DNA of 64,000 bases from Henriciella sp. (GTDB taxonomy: Bacteria > Pseudomonadota > Alphaproteobacteria > Caulobacterales > Hyphomonadaceae), in NCBI GenBank assembly GCA_029238175.1, contig JAQWGO010000129.1, positions 1-64,000 on the forward strand, given 5' to 3'. Under the pieces are notes generated by a model. That model saw only the letters and a list, made by a program, of their open reading frames with translations. It made no database searches and had not been told where the DNA came from. Numbering within the stretch: position 1 is the stretch's first letter; each line of letters opens with the position of its first letter. Position numbers and translations under genes: made by a program. Shown in pieces: positions 30,522-40,692 of the stretch.

Positions 30522-31718
30522 ATGCGCGGTGAATTTCACAAAATCCGGCGCTTGCCGCCTTACGTCTTTGAACAAGTCAATCGCCGCAAGGCTGAGCTTC
30601 GTGGCAATGGCGCCGACATTATCGACCTTGGCATGGGTAATCCCGATATGCCGACCCCGCCGCATATCGTTGAAAAACTGGCGGAAACCGCCCGTAAGCC
30701 AGACGTACATGGATATTCTGCATCGCGCGGTATTCCGGGCCTAAGACGCTCGCTGGTCAACTATTACGATCGCCGTTTTGGCGTTAAGCTGGATAAGAAC
30801 CGCGAAGTCGTGGTGACGCTTGGCTCTAAAGAAGGGTTCGCTAACCTCGCTCAGGCGATTACCGCGCCCGGCGATGTCATCTTGGCACCTGACCCATCTT
30901 ATCCGCTGCATCATTTCGGTTTCATCATGGCGGGGGCATCTATCCGGGCGATCCCGGCGCCGACGCCTGAGGAATATTTGCGCGGGATCAGTAAAGCGAT
31001 CCGCTATTCTGTTCCCCCGCCAACTGCGATGGTGCTTTGCTACCCGTCAAATCCGACGGCAGACGTTTGTGATCTGGAATTCTATAAAGATGCAGTTGCG
31101 CTCGCGAAAAAGCACGACCTCTATATCTTGTCAGATCTTGCTTACAATGAGATCTATTTCGAAGAGCCCACCCCCTCGATTTTGCAGGTGAACGGCGCGA
31201 AAGATATCGCGGTTGAGACGACGACAATGTCGAAAACCTATTCGATGGCCGGATGGCGCATTGGTTTTGCTGCTGGCAATGAGCGTTTGATCGGGGCTTT
31301 GGCTCGGGTAAAATCATATCTCGACTATGGGGCATTTACGCCAATACAGGTTGCGGCCTGCGCGGCGCTTGATGGACCACAAGATTGTGTTGATGAGTTT
31401 CGCCAAATTTACAAATCCCGCCGAGACGTTTTGGTGGAAAGCTTTGGCCGCGCCGGATGGGAAATTCCGGTCCCGGAGGCGTCCATGTTTGCGTGGGCAA
31501 AAATCCCGCCGCAATGCGGTGACATGCGCAGCTTGGAATTTGCTCTGAAGCTTATGAACGAAGCCGATGTGGCGGTTGCGCCCGGGGCAGGGTTTGGTGA
31601 GCATGGTGATCGCCATGTCCGTATCGCTCTTGTCGAAAACGAACAGCGCATCCGCCAAGCAGCGCGCAATATTAAAAAGTTTCTAGGGAAGCTGGAAGCT
31701 GAAGGACCATCATCGTGA
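30522..31718 (+). CDS. PLP-dependent aminotransferase (alanine/LL-DAP type)
   Basis: RRLPPYVFEQVNRRKAELRGNGADIIDLGMGNPDMPTPPHIV; SMSKTYSMAGWRIGF-like TTMSKTYSMAGWRIGFAAGN. Confidence 0.92.
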   Translation: MRGEFHKIRRLPPYVFEQVNRRKAELRGNGADIIDLGMGNPDMPTPPHIVEKLAETARKPDVHGYSASRGIPGLRRSLVNYYDRRFGVKLDKNREVVVTLGSKEGFANLAQAITAPGDVILAPDPSYPLHHFGFIMAGASIRAIPAPTPEEYLRGISKAIRYSVPPPTAMVLCYPSNPTADVCDLEFYKDAVALAKKHDLYILSDLAYNEIYFEEPTPSILQVNGAKDIAVETTTMSKTYSMAGWRIGFAAGNERLIGALARVKSYLDYGAFTPIQVAACAALDGPQDCVDEFRQIYKSRRDVLVESFGRAGWEIPVPEASMFAWAKIPPQCGDMRSLEFALKLMNEADVAVAPGAGFGEHGDRHVRIALVENEQRIRQAARNIKKFLGKLEAEGPSS

Positions 31719-32998
31719 AAACAGTAAAACTAGGAATTGCCGGGCTTGGCCATGTCGGCTGCGGCTTGATCGAGCTCGTTGAGCGCCAGACTGAGCTGCG
31801 TCTCCCCGGTAAAGTTGAAATCGTCGGTGTTTCGGCGCGCAGTCGCAATCGAAATCGCCCGGTCGATATTTCAAATTATCGCTGGTTCGATGATGCGGCC
31901 ACATTGGCCGAAGACCCGGAAGTTGATGTTTTTGTTGAATTGATGGGCGGCTCAGATGGCCCAGCCAAGTTCGCTGTTGAAGAAGCGATCAAGTTTAAGA
32001 AACATGTCGTCACCGCCAACAAAGCGCTTATTGCGATGCATGGCCAATCGCTTGAGCGACAGGCACAGGCCGCTGGCGTTGATTTGATGTTCGAAGCTGC
32101 CGTTGCTGGCGGCGTTCCAATCGTTCGCGTCCTTCGCGACTCGCTAACGGGTGTGTCAGTCACGCGTGTCGCAGGCATCCTGAATGGAACGTGTAATTAC
32201 CTGACCACTCAGATGCTTGAGACAGGACGTTCCTATGATGCCGTCCTCGAAGAGGCGCAAAAGCTTGGCTATGCCGAAGCCGACCCGACTCTTGATGTAT
32301 CGGGTATGGATGCTGCCCATAAAGCCGCCATTCTTGCTTCAATCGCGTTCACCGCTGATCTCGATTTCAGTAAAGTGTCCGTCAAAGGCGTCGAAACGGT
32401 TGAGTTGATGGACCTAAACCTCGCTGATCGTCTTGGCTTGCGAATTAAGCTTATTGCCGAAGGTGTTCTGACCGATGAAGGCGTTGTTTGCCGGGTCGCC
32501 CCGATGGCGATGAAAACGTCCCACCCGTTGGCACGTGTAAACGGTGCGCTGAACACGGTTCGTGTCGAAGGTGATCCGCTTGGCGCTGTAACATTGACGG
32601 GCCCCGGGGCTGGTGCAGGCCCAACCGCGAGCGCGGTAATGGGTGACATCGCAAAGCTTTTTAGCCCAACGGCGCGCTCCCCATTTGGCCGCGCTGCGCA
32701 CCACAAAGCACGCACATTTGTCGCTGGAAAATCTGATGAACGTTCTGCGTTCTTCCTGCGCGCAAAACTCGCCGACCGCCCCGGCGCATTGGCAAGTTTA
32801 AGTGAAGCTTTGGCCGCGCATGGTGTCTCTATAGACAAACTTCTTCAGGATTCAGCTGATGACAGCGATGTCTCGCCCGTTGCAATTGTGACGCATGAGT
32901 GTAGTCGCGGAGACATAGATGCCGCGTCGGATCGTCTTGCTGCGCTTGAGACTATTGTGGGGGCGCCGCAGGTCATTCAAATCGACGCCGCCGAATAG
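31715..32998 (+). CDS. hom: Homoserine dehydrogenase
   Basis: LGIAGLGHVGCGLIEL; VTANKALIAMHG; GILNGTCNYLTTQM; C-terminal ACT-like FFLRAKLADRPGALASL. GTG start overlaps the previous TGA. Confidence 0.95.
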   Translation: MKTVKLGIAGLGHVGCGLIELVERQTELRLPGKVEIVGVSARSRNRNRPVDISNYRWFDDAATLAEDPEVDVFVELMGGSDGPAKFAVEEAIKFKKHVVTANKALIAMHGQSLERQAQAAGVDLMFEAAVAGGVPIVRVLRDSLTGVSVTRVAGILNGTCNYLTTQMLETGRSYDAVLEEAQKLGYAEADPTLDVSGMDAAHKAAILASIAFTADLDFSKVSVKGVETVELMDLNLADRLGLRIKLIAEGVLTDEGVVCRVAPMAMKTSHPLARVNGALNTVRVEGDPLGAVTLTGPGAGAGPTASAVMGDIAKLFSPTARSPFGRAAHHKARTFVAGKSDERSAFFLRAKLADRPGALASLSEALAAHGVSIDKLLQDSADDSDVSPVAIVTHECSRGDIDAASDRLAALETIVGAPQVIQIDAAE

Positions 32999-33039
32999 AG
33001 TTTTACAGGGAACCGGGGCGAACCTCGGGGGAGAAAAAC

Positions 33040-33993
33040 ATGACCGAGAGTGTCCTGATTCCACATTTGGCTGATGCCATGGTGCGCGTGACCGAAGTGG
33101 CTGCAATCGCAGCTGAAACAATGGCCGGACGCGGCGACGAGAAGGCGGCTGACGCTGCCGCCGTCGATGCGATGCGCACAGCCTTCAACGCTGTCGATTT
33201 TCAAGGCCGAGTTGTTATCGGCGAGGGTGAACGCGACGAAGCCCCAATGCTTTACATTGGCGAAGAAGTCGGCACAGGCAACGGCCCAGCAATCGACATC
33301 GCGCTTGATCCGCTAGAGGGCACAACCCTTACCGCAAAAGCTATGGCGAACGCACTTGCTGTTCTAGCCATCGCGCCGCGCGGCGGCCTGCTATACGCAC
33401 CCGATACCTATATGGATAAGATCGCTATTGGTGGCGGCTATCCCGAAGGCATTATCGACCTCGACGCGACCGCAGGTGAAAACATTACAGAGATGGCGAA
33501 AGCCAAAGGCATGGCTGTTACTGATATGACGGCCTGCGTTCTGGACCGTCCGCGCCATGCCGATATCCTTGAAAGCCTGCGCAGCGTTGGCGCTCGAATT
33601 AGTTTGATCTCCGATGGTGATGTCGCTGGCGTGATCAACACCACAAACCCGATGACAGGCATTGATCTCTATGTCGGCCAAGGCGGGGCGCCAGAGGGTG
33701 TTCTTGCTGCTGCTGCGCTAAAATGTGTTGGTGGCCAGATGCAGGGCCGTCTAGTTTTCCGCAATGATGACGAACGCCGCCGCGCTGATCGTACAGGGAT
33801 CACTGACTACGATAAAAAGTATGACCTAAACGGCCTCGCTTCTGGCGAAACTGTATTCTGCGCAACGGGCGTTACCAAAGGCGGCCTCGTTGACGGCGTC
33901 ATTCGCCGCGGCGGCGTGATCGAAACAGACACACTTGTGATGAGCAGCGCCGACGGTATGGTTCGCAAAATTAAGTCTTACCATCGCGCGTAA
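33040..33993 (+). CDS. glpX: Class II fructose-1,6-bisphosphatase
   Basis: VVIGEGERDEAPMLYIGEEVGTG; DIALDPLEGTTLTAKAM; GGAPEGVLAAAALKCVGGQMQGRL. Confidence 0.96.
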   Translation: MTESVLIPHLADAMVRVTEVAAIAAETMAGRGDEKAADAAAVDAMRTAFNAVDFQGRVVIGEGERDEAPMLYIGEEVGTGNGPAIDIALDPLEGTTLTAKAMANALAVLAIAPRGGLLYAPDTYMDKIAIGGGYPEGIIDLDATAGENITEMAKAKGMAVTDMTACVLDRPRHADILESLRSVGARISLISDGDVAGVINTTNPMTGIDLYVGQGGAPEGVLAAAALKCVGGQMQGRLVFRNDDERRRADRTGITDYDKKYDLNGLASGETVFCATGVTKGGLVDGVIRRGGVIETDTLVMSSADGMVRKIKSYHRA

Positions 33994-34040
33994 GTGCTAA
34001 GCACGTTTCAAACCTTCTCGAGTCATGATTGAATTCGATC

Positions 34041-35813
34041 ATGACGAACAACTCATTTTCCGTGCCTGATTCTTTCGGTGGCCGCTATTGGTCCATGCGA
34101 GAGCAGGATGATGCCGCTATTCGCGCGCTAACCCCTGCGCTTGGTGGGAATGACCTTCTCGCGCGCCTGTTGGCCCCGCGCGGGACAAAGGCTGATGAGG
34201 TTGAAACGTTTCTAAATCCAACCTTGCGTGCGCTGTTTCCTGACCCAGCTAGTTTTCAGGATATGATGAAGGCCGCTGAGCTTGTTCTCGATGCGATCAT
34301 TGACGGTCAGCAGGTCACCGTGTTTGCCGATTATGATGTAGACGGGGGTACTAGTTCTGCAACGCTCGCGCGATATTTCCGCGCTTGGGGGCGCGAGTTG
34401 GGGCTTTATGTGCCTGACCGTCTGTTGGAGGGGTACGGCCCTAGTCCCGAAGCGTTTGAACACCTCAAAGCGCAAGGCGCTGATCTTGTTATCACCGTCG
34501 ATTGCGGCGCGGCGGCAACGGCTGCCTTAGCTAAAGCGGTCGCGATTGATCTGCCTGTTATCGTGATTGATCACCACTTGATGGGCAAGACGCCGCCAGA
34601 ATGCGCGGCGCTCGTAAATCCAAATCGCGCCGATGATGAAAGCGGGCAGGGGCACCTTGCGGCGGCAGGGGTCGTCTATGTGTTCGTTGCGGCTTTGAAT
34701 AAGTTGGCGCGCGAACGCGGCATCGCGCCAGATGGCGGGTTGCCAAACATCCTCGATTAGTTGGACCTCTGCGCCCTAGGAACGCTTTGCGATATGTCGC
34801 CGCTCGTTGGCGCAAACAGAGCTTTCGTCAAGCAAGGCTTGAAGATTTTGGAACGCGGCGGAAATACCGGATTGCGCGCCCTCGCGGATGTCGCGGGCAT
34901 CGGTAAAATCGAAACCGTCTATCATGCAACTTTTGTGCTTGGGCCGCGATTGAACGCGGGTGGACGCGTGGGTGACCCGTGGCTGGCAGCTAAGCTGCTG
35001 GCAACCGATGACCGAACCGAGGCTTTAGAGTTAGCAGAACGCCTGCACGGCCTTAACGATGAGCGCAAAGCGGTTGAAAGCGCGATCCTAGAACAGGCGA
35101 GTGTCGAAGCTCAAAAACAGATCGATGCTAATCCAGACACAGGCATCATAATTGCTGCCGGTGAAGGCTGGCATCCCGGCGTCATCGGCATCGTCGCTGG
35201 GCGCTTGAAAGACCGCTTTCATTTGCCAGCAATCGTCATCGGCTGGGGCGCTGGCCTGGGCCCAGTGGCGAAAGGTTCCGCGCGATCTGTGCGCGGTGTG
35301 AATATTGGCGACGCAATCTCCGCAGCCGCAAAACAAGGCATTATCCTGTCTGGCGGAGGGCACGCGATGGCGGGCGGTCTGAGCTTGGAGCCAGATCAAC
35401 TGCCTGTGCTGCGCGATTGGATGGACAAGCATATGGCAGATTTCCGCGAAGAGCGCGAAGCCGCCAAAGAGCTAACAATCGATGCACTCCTCGCCACATC
35501 ACAAGTTACGCCTGAGCTGTACGACACGTTGCAAACGCTTGGGCCTTTCGGGCAAGGCGCGCCTGAGCCCGTCTTCGCGCTTCGAGATGTTGAGATTACC
35601 CACACACGCCTGATTGGTGAGAGCCATTTAAAGATTACGGTCGAAGACGCCGGAAGCCGGGTTGATGCTTTGGTTTGGCGCTGTATCGGAACACCGCTTG
35701 GTGATGCCCTAATACAGCGGGGACGGGTCCATCTGGCGGGCCGTCTAAAAGACAATGAATGGAATGGCCGCCGTACCGCGCAAATCGAAGTGATTGATGC
35801 GGCGCGGGCTTAG
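34041..35813 (+). pseudogene. recJ: Single-stranded-DNA exonuclease RecJ interrupted by an in-frame TAG
   Basis: ORFs 34029-34760 and 34761-35813 are in the same frame and abut at a single TAG (34758-34760). N-half: VTVFADYDVDGGTSSATL, VIVIDHHLMG. C-half: LDLCALGTLCDMSPL, LGPRLNAGGRVGD, SGGGHAMAGGLSL. Confidence 0.85.
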
Positions 35814-35947
35814 CGCCTCGACTAATTCATAACCTGCATAGCCCCTATGCCGAACTTGTTACTTTCTGCTGACAGGTTCTGGCACTAAATGTACTCTATA
35901 TTCGAAAGAGACGCCAAAAATGGCGCATGAAATGCAAGGTTCCTCCC

Positions 35948-36496
35948 ATGTTCAAACTTCTGTTTGTGTCCGCTGCGTTGGCAGCGATGACGCCGGTGGC
36001 CTCCGCCGCCTCTAATAATTCTTCGCCTGCCGAATTGCTCGTTTCTGATGCTGCTAGCCAGATCAGTCACGCTGAACGCGAGCGCATTGCTGATTCTGTT
36101 CTTGAGCACATGGACGTCAACGCAATCGCGCGTTTTACGCTCGGTCGCCATGGCAGAGCGATGAGTGAAACTGACAAGGCCCGGTTCGCCAGTGCCTTTG
36201 AAAACTTCTTACGCCGCCAGATCGAAATGAACGCTTCAGAGTTTATTGGTGTCCAAATCAAAGTCACAAAGACCGTAGAGCGTAACGCGCGCGACGCCGT
36301 TGTTACAACGCAAGTCGAAGGCAATGGCTCACCGATCACACTCCGCTGGCGCGTGATTGAACGCGGCGGTAAATGGTCCGTCGTCGATCTTGAGTTCGCG
36401 GGTCTGTGGTTGGCAATTGAGCAGCGTGCGCAGGTGTCTGCGATCCTTGATCGTCCGGGTGTTGATATCGAGGATGTCATCGCAACTTTCGGTTAG
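35948..36496 (+). CDS. MlaC/Ttg2D-family phospholipid-binding protein
   Basis: Signal peptide MFKLLFVSAALAAMTPVASA; MDVNAIARFTLGRHGRAMSETDKARFASAFENFL; GGKWSVVDLEFAGLWLAIEQRAQ. Confidence 0.82.
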   Translation: MFKLLFVSAALAAMTPVASAASNNSSPAELLVSDAASQISHAERERIADSVLEHMDVNAIARFTLGRHGRAMSETDKARFASAFENFLRRQIEMNASEFIGVQIKVTKTVERNARDAVVTTQVEGNGSPITLRWRVIERGGKWSVVDLEFAGLWLAIEQRAQVSAILDRPGVDIEDVIATFG

Positions 36497-36534
36497 GTCT
36501 TTGCGCCGCTAGCTGAATAGCTTAGGTCGCCCAC

Positions 36535-37359
36535 ATGGCTGATTTCCTTTCTCAATATGGCATCTTAATTCTCGCTCTTGTTGGATGCGGACTATTTAGC
36601 GGCCTCGCGGCTGGTCTTTTCGGGATCGGCGGCGGGGCCATTATTGTTCCGGTTCTGATGATTCTGTTTGAGAGCTTGGGGTTCAGTGAAACGGCGAGCC
36701 ACGTTGCAATCGCGACCTCTCTTGCGACCATCATTCTGACATCGGCACGTTCCGTTATGGCGCATAACAAGCTTGGGGCCGTTGACTGGTACGTCGTGAA
36801 AACTTGGGCGCCGTGGATTATGCTCGGCGCAATCGTTGGACAGCTAGTTGCAGGCGGGCTTTCATCGGTCGCGCTAAAGGCTTTTTTCGGTGCGATGGCG
36901 TTTCTTCTTGCCGCGCAACTCTTCTTCGGCCGGCCAAGTTGGAAACTCGCAGATGAATTGCCTAAAGGCGTAGGCCGTGCCGGCCTTGGCGGAGGCATTG
37001 GGATATTGTCGGCCCTCATGGGAATTGGCGGCGGCACGTTTGGCGTCAGTTTGATGACGGTGTGTGGCAAGGCGATCCATAAAGCCGTCGCAACGGCGGC
37101 TGGATTTGGTATCGCGATCGGTCTGCCAAGCGCTTTCACGGCGATCTATACCGGATGGGGGCAAGAGGGATTGCCGCCATTCTCGCTCGGCTATGTCAAT
37201 CTCGCGGCGTTCGGCCTTATTTCGATCTTTACGGTGACGATGGCCCCCGTTGGGGCGAAACTGGCGCATAGCTTAGATGCGGCGCTCTTGAAGCGCCTTT
37301 TCGGCATCTTGTTAGCGTTTGTAGCGGTCAAAATGCTTTGGGATGTTATTGGCGGATAA
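36535..37359 (+). CDS. TSUP (TauE/SafE) family permease
   Basis: GCGLFSGLAAGLFGIGGGAIIVPVL; GGGIGILSALMGIGGGTFGVSLM. Confidence 0.93.
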   Translation: MADFLSQYGILILALVGCGLFSGLAAGLFGIGGGAIIVPVLMILFESLGFSETASHVAIATSLATIILTSARSVMAHNKLGAVDWYVVKTWAPWIMLGAIVGQLVAGGLSSVALKAFFGAMAFLLAAQLFFGRPSWKLADELPKGVGRAGLGGGIGILSALMGIGGGTFGVSLMTVCGKAIHKAVATAAGFGIAIGLPSAFTAIYTGWGQEGLPPFSLGYVNLAAFGLISIFTVTMAPVGAKLAHSLDAALLKRLFGILLAFVAVKMLWDVIGG

Positions 37360-37879
37360 TCATCCGGTCGCCGCGAACCTCATAAGAATAAAGCTCACGC
37401 AAGAAACTCATGCCTAGCAGAGACTGATCCAGGTCCGTCCGTAGGACCATCGCTTCAACATTTTTGATGTGGACCTGATTGATTTTGATTGATTCTATAA
37501 TCACGCTGGCACCCATGGTTCTGCCGCCAGCCGTACGGATTTCCCATTTATAGTCCAAACTCTCCGGGTTTAGGCCCATCTTTCGTGCATCAGATTGGTT
37601 GAGCGCGATGACGCTCGCGCCCGTATCCACCATGAACTCGATAGAGGCTTTCTTGTTGACCAAGGCCCGGGTCCAGTAGTGACCGTCGGCTTTGGCCGTA
37701 ATCGTCGCAGACCGGCGTCCAGTGTTTTTCGGTGCGGCCTCATCTACCGTAACTGTAGCTAGAGTAGCACTCGCTTGCGCTTCGCCGTTCGCTTCCAGTT
37801 TGGGGTTCAAATACATTGAGATGACGGCTGCCAGAGCGCCCGCCGCGACAAGCGTGGAAAGGATATGTGAGACCTTCAC
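37346..37879 (-). CDS. Retropepsin-like clan AA aspartic protease (TIGR02281-like)
   Basis: FMVDTGASVIALNQSDARKMGL; DLDQSLLGMSFLREL. Confidence 0.88.
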   Translation of the reverse strand: MKVSHILSTLVAAGALAAVISMYLNPKLEANGEAQASATLATVTVDEAAPKNTGRRSATITAKADGHYWTRALVNKKASIEFMVDTGASVIALNQSDARKMGLNPESLDYKWEIRTAGGRTMGASVIIESIKINQVHIKNVEAMVLRTDLDQSLLGMSFLRELYSYEVRGDRMIIRQ

Positions 37880-38082
37880 GCCTGCGGCTCCAGCTTACCA
37901 ATGTCGCGCAAATGCTTCATCCGTTCAGGTAAGACATCCATCACACCTCGCCGTCCTTCATCGCCCAATTGCATCCAGCCACCAATCTCTTTCAGCGACC
38001 GACCACAGCCAAGGCACAGGCCGCTCTGTCCATCAACGGCGCAGACCTTTATGCAGGGACTTTCGATGTTTGGTCTGCTCAT
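37876..38082 (-). CDS. DUF1289 family protein
   Basis: IESPCIKVCAVDGQSGLCLGCGRSLKEIGGWMQLGDEGRRGVM (four-Cys pattern). The start at MSRPN is preferred. Confidence 0.88.
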   Translation of the reverse strand: MSRPNIESPCIKVCAVDGQSGLCLGCGRSLKEIGGWMQLGDEGRRGVMDVLPERMKHLRDIGKLEPQA

Positions 38083-38206
38083 GATTATGCCCTTAAAACA
38101 CGATGTATAAGTTACACTTGCGACACTTTCAGTAAAAGTCCAAATCTTTGATTGACTTAAATCGTGAAATAATGGCGTTTTAGACAACCGCACACATTTA
38201 TGAGGT

Positions 38207-39214
38207 ATGCCTGTGACTGACGCTTCAAGCGCCACTCGTCCATTTGAAGATGTCCGCGAATTGGTTGCTAGACCAGCATCGCCAGACGATACCTGTGCGA
38301 CCAAAGTTTACGATGCTCTATTGGGCATGGGACGCGAAGGCGATTTTGGGAAACTGGGTGACGGCGCTGCATGGCTTGCTGGATGGCAAAAGCGTTATCC
38401 GCCGCGTATTGAAATGCCGACGCTAGCGATCTTTGCTGGGTCCCACGGTATTTCTTCGGGCGGTGTCACGCTTTCATCAAACGAAAGTACACGTGAAAAA
38501 GTCGATGCTCTGCGCGAAGGCCGTGCGCCATTATCTGCCATTGCCGCTCAAGTTGGTGCGAACATTCGCGTTTTTGAACTGGCGATTGATAAGCCGACAC
38601 CGAATATTGCTGAAGAAGCTGCGATGAGTGAGCGCGAATGCGCGGCAACAATTGCTTACGGATTCGAAGCCCTTGAGGGCGAACCAGACCTTGTCGCGCT
38701 GGGCGTCGTTGGCGCAGGTATTGGTACCGCTGCCGCTGCTGTCGCATGTGCGCTTTATGGCGGCGCGGCTGAATATTGGTGTCGCCCCGGACCACAAGTA
38801 CCCCGCGAAACGACAGATCAACGCGTGCGCATGGTCAATGAGGCGCTAAAAACGCATCGTGGTCATCTGTCGGATCCATTGGAGGCTTTAAGATGTCTCG
38901 GCGGGCGCGAACTCGCGGCATGTGTGGGTGCAATCATTGCCGCCCGCCATCAAGGGGTTCCGGTTCTCATCGATGGGTTTGCGACAACGATTGCTGCCGG
39001 CATTGTTCATGCGATCAATCCGCTCGCGATTGAACATGTGAAGGCTGCGCATGTTACGCGCCGACCTGCGCATGAAGCTGCATTAGAGCGTCTCGGCCTC
39101 GCGCCAATCGCGGAACTAGAGTTCAATACTGGCGGCGGCATGGGTTCTGCCGCTGCGATAGGCTTGCTGAAAACGGCTTGCGCCCCATTTCTTGGTCAGC
39201 CTATTCCAAACTAG
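38207..39214 (+). CDS. cobT: Nicotinate-nucleotide-dimethylbenzimidazole phosphoribosyltransferase
   Basis: LAIFAGSHGISSGGVTL; ALGVVGAGIGTAAAAVACALYGG; VPVLIDGFATTIAAGI; FNTGGGMGSAAAIGLLKTA. Confidence 0.92.
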   Translation: MPVTDASSATRPFEDVRELVARPASPDDTCATKVYDALLGMGREGDFGKLGDGAAWLAGWQKRYPPRIEMPTLAIFAGSHGISSGGVTLSSNESTREKVDALREGRAPLSAIAAQVGANIRVFELAIDKPTPNIAEEAAMSERECAATIAYGFEALEGEPDLVALGVVGAGIGTAAAAVACALYGGAAEYWCRPGPQVPRETTDQRVRMVNEALKTHRGHLSDPLEALRCLGGRELAACVGAIIAARHQGVPVLIDGFATTIAAGIVHAINPLAIEHVKAAHVTRRPAHEAALERLGLAPIAELEFNTGGGMGSAAAIGLLKTACAPFLGQPIPN

Positions 39215-39254
39215 GTTTCGTGATGAAGGCCAAGCTACGTTGTGATGAGACAAT

Positions 39255-39276
39255 TTGACGTTTACGTTCGCGTCAA
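39255..39276. promoter_or_regulatory. 22-bp imperfect palindrome upstream of acyl-CoA dehydrogenase
   Basis: TTGACGTTTACGTTCGCGTCAA; TTGACG/CGTCAA ends are inverted repeats. Confidence 0.5.
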
Positions 39277-39347
39277 CTTGCTTTTCTGAAGCGTAGGCGG
39301 CAAAAGACACGCACACAAAGATAAATTTTGATCCGGGATGTACCGCC

Positions 39348-40547
39348 ATGAACCTCGACTTTAACCCTGAAGAAATTGCGTTCCGCGACGAAGTTCGCGC
39401 ATTCATTGACGAGAACTATCCAAAAGATCTCGTAGGGATGGGCTCTCGCGAAGACTTAACCCGCGAACAATTCCTTGCATGGCATAAAATTCTTGGTGCC
39501 AAAGGTTGGTCTGCGCCAGCCTGGCCTGAGAAATATGGCGGCACCGGTTGGACGTCGACACAGCGTTATATCTGGTCTGAAGAGAATGCTCGCGTTGATG
39601 CGGTAATGCCGCTTCCTTTCGGCATCGCGATGGTTGCGCCAGTGATCTACTCATTTGGCACAGATGAACAAAAGGCTCGCTTCCTGCCGAAGATTCTGTC
39701 TGGTGAAGAGTGGTGGTGCCAAGGTTATTCTGAGCCGGGCGCTGGTTCTGATTTGGCTTCGGTTAAAACAACCGCTGTTCGCGACGGCGACCACTATGTG
39801 ATCAATGGTCAAAAGACTTGGACAACGCTGGCACAGCACGCGGATTGGGGCTTCTTCCTATGCCGCACGGATCCAGATGCTGCGAAGCCGCAAGAAGGTA
39901 TTTCCTTCATTCTCGTCGACATGAAAACGCCGGGTATTGAAGTGCGCCCAATCATCACGATTGACGGCGGCCATGAGGTTAATGAAACTTGGTTGACGGA
40001 CGTTCGTGTCCCGATCGCAAACCGTGTGGGTGAAGAGAATAAAGGTTGGACTTACGCCAAGTTCCTACTTGCTCACGAGCGTTCTGGTATTGCCGGTGTT
40101 GCACGCTCTAAACGCGGCGTAGAGAAACTGAAGCAAATCGCGTCAACGGAAGTTATCGATGGCAAGCCATTGATGAATGATGACAGCTTTGCGCGTAAAG
40201 TTAGCCAGCTTGAAATCGACCTAACGGCGCTTGAGTTTACAGAATTACGGACGCTCGCAGGTGAAGCACAAGGTAAAGGGCCAGGTCCTGAAAGCTCTAT
40301 CCTGAAAGTCAAAGGCACTGAGATTCAGCAGCGCCTTACTGAGCTGACGCTCGAAGCTGTTGGCACGTATGGCGCGCCTTACTATCGAGGCTTCCCTAAT
40401 GATGACAGCTCGAACGAGTTCCCAATCGGACCGGATTATGCGCACCACAGCGCGCCGATGTATTTCAACATGCGTAAGACATCGATCTATGGCGGGTCTA
40501 ACGAAATTCAGCGTAACATCATCACGAAGATGATTTTGGGCCTGTAA
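39348..40547 (+). CDS. Acyl-CoA dehydrogenase
   Basis: WWCQGYSEPGAGSDLASVKTTAVRDGDHYVINGQKTWTT; SIYGGSNEIQRNIITKMILGL. Confidence 0.94.
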   Translation: MNLDFNPEEIAFRDEVRAFIDENYPKDLVGMGSREDLTREQFLAWHKILGAKGWSAPAWPEKYGGTGWTSTQRYIWSEENARVDAVMPLPFGIAMVAPVIYSFGTDEQKARFLPKILSGEEWWCQGYSEPGAGSDLASVKTTAVRDGDHYVINGQKTWTTLAQHADWGFFLCRTDPDAAKPQEGISFILVDMKTPGIEVRPIITIDGGHEVNETWLTDVRVPIANRVGEENKGWTYAKFLLAHERSGIAGVARSKRGVEKLKQIASTEVIDGKPLMNDDSFARKVSQLEIDLTALEFTELRTLAGEAQGKGPGPESSILKVKGTEIQQRLTELTLEAVGTYGAPYYRGFPNDDSSNEFPIGPDYAHHSAPMYFNMRKTSIYGGSNEIQRNIITKMILGL

Positions 40548-40555
40548 ACTGACTT

Positions 40556-40588
40556 AAAGAGACGTGGATTTGATCCACGTCTCTTTTT
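40556..40588 (+). terminator. Rho-independent terminator
   Basis: AAAGAGACGTGGA-TTTGA-TCCACGTCTCTTTTT following the acyl-CoA dehydrogenase stop. Confidence 0.9.
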
Positions 40589-40692
40589 AATTTTTGACAC
40601 TCGCTAAGAGGGTTCCGCGACGGCGTATCTACACGTACCGGAAACAGAGCGATAAGAAAGACGAAAGCGGCCCGCCGCAGGAGGAATAAATT

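Noticed and set aside
34761-35813. Separate 350-aa gene with a TTG start
   Set aside because: It is the continuation of recJ after the in-frame TAG; the TTG follows the stop immediately with no ribosome-binding site.
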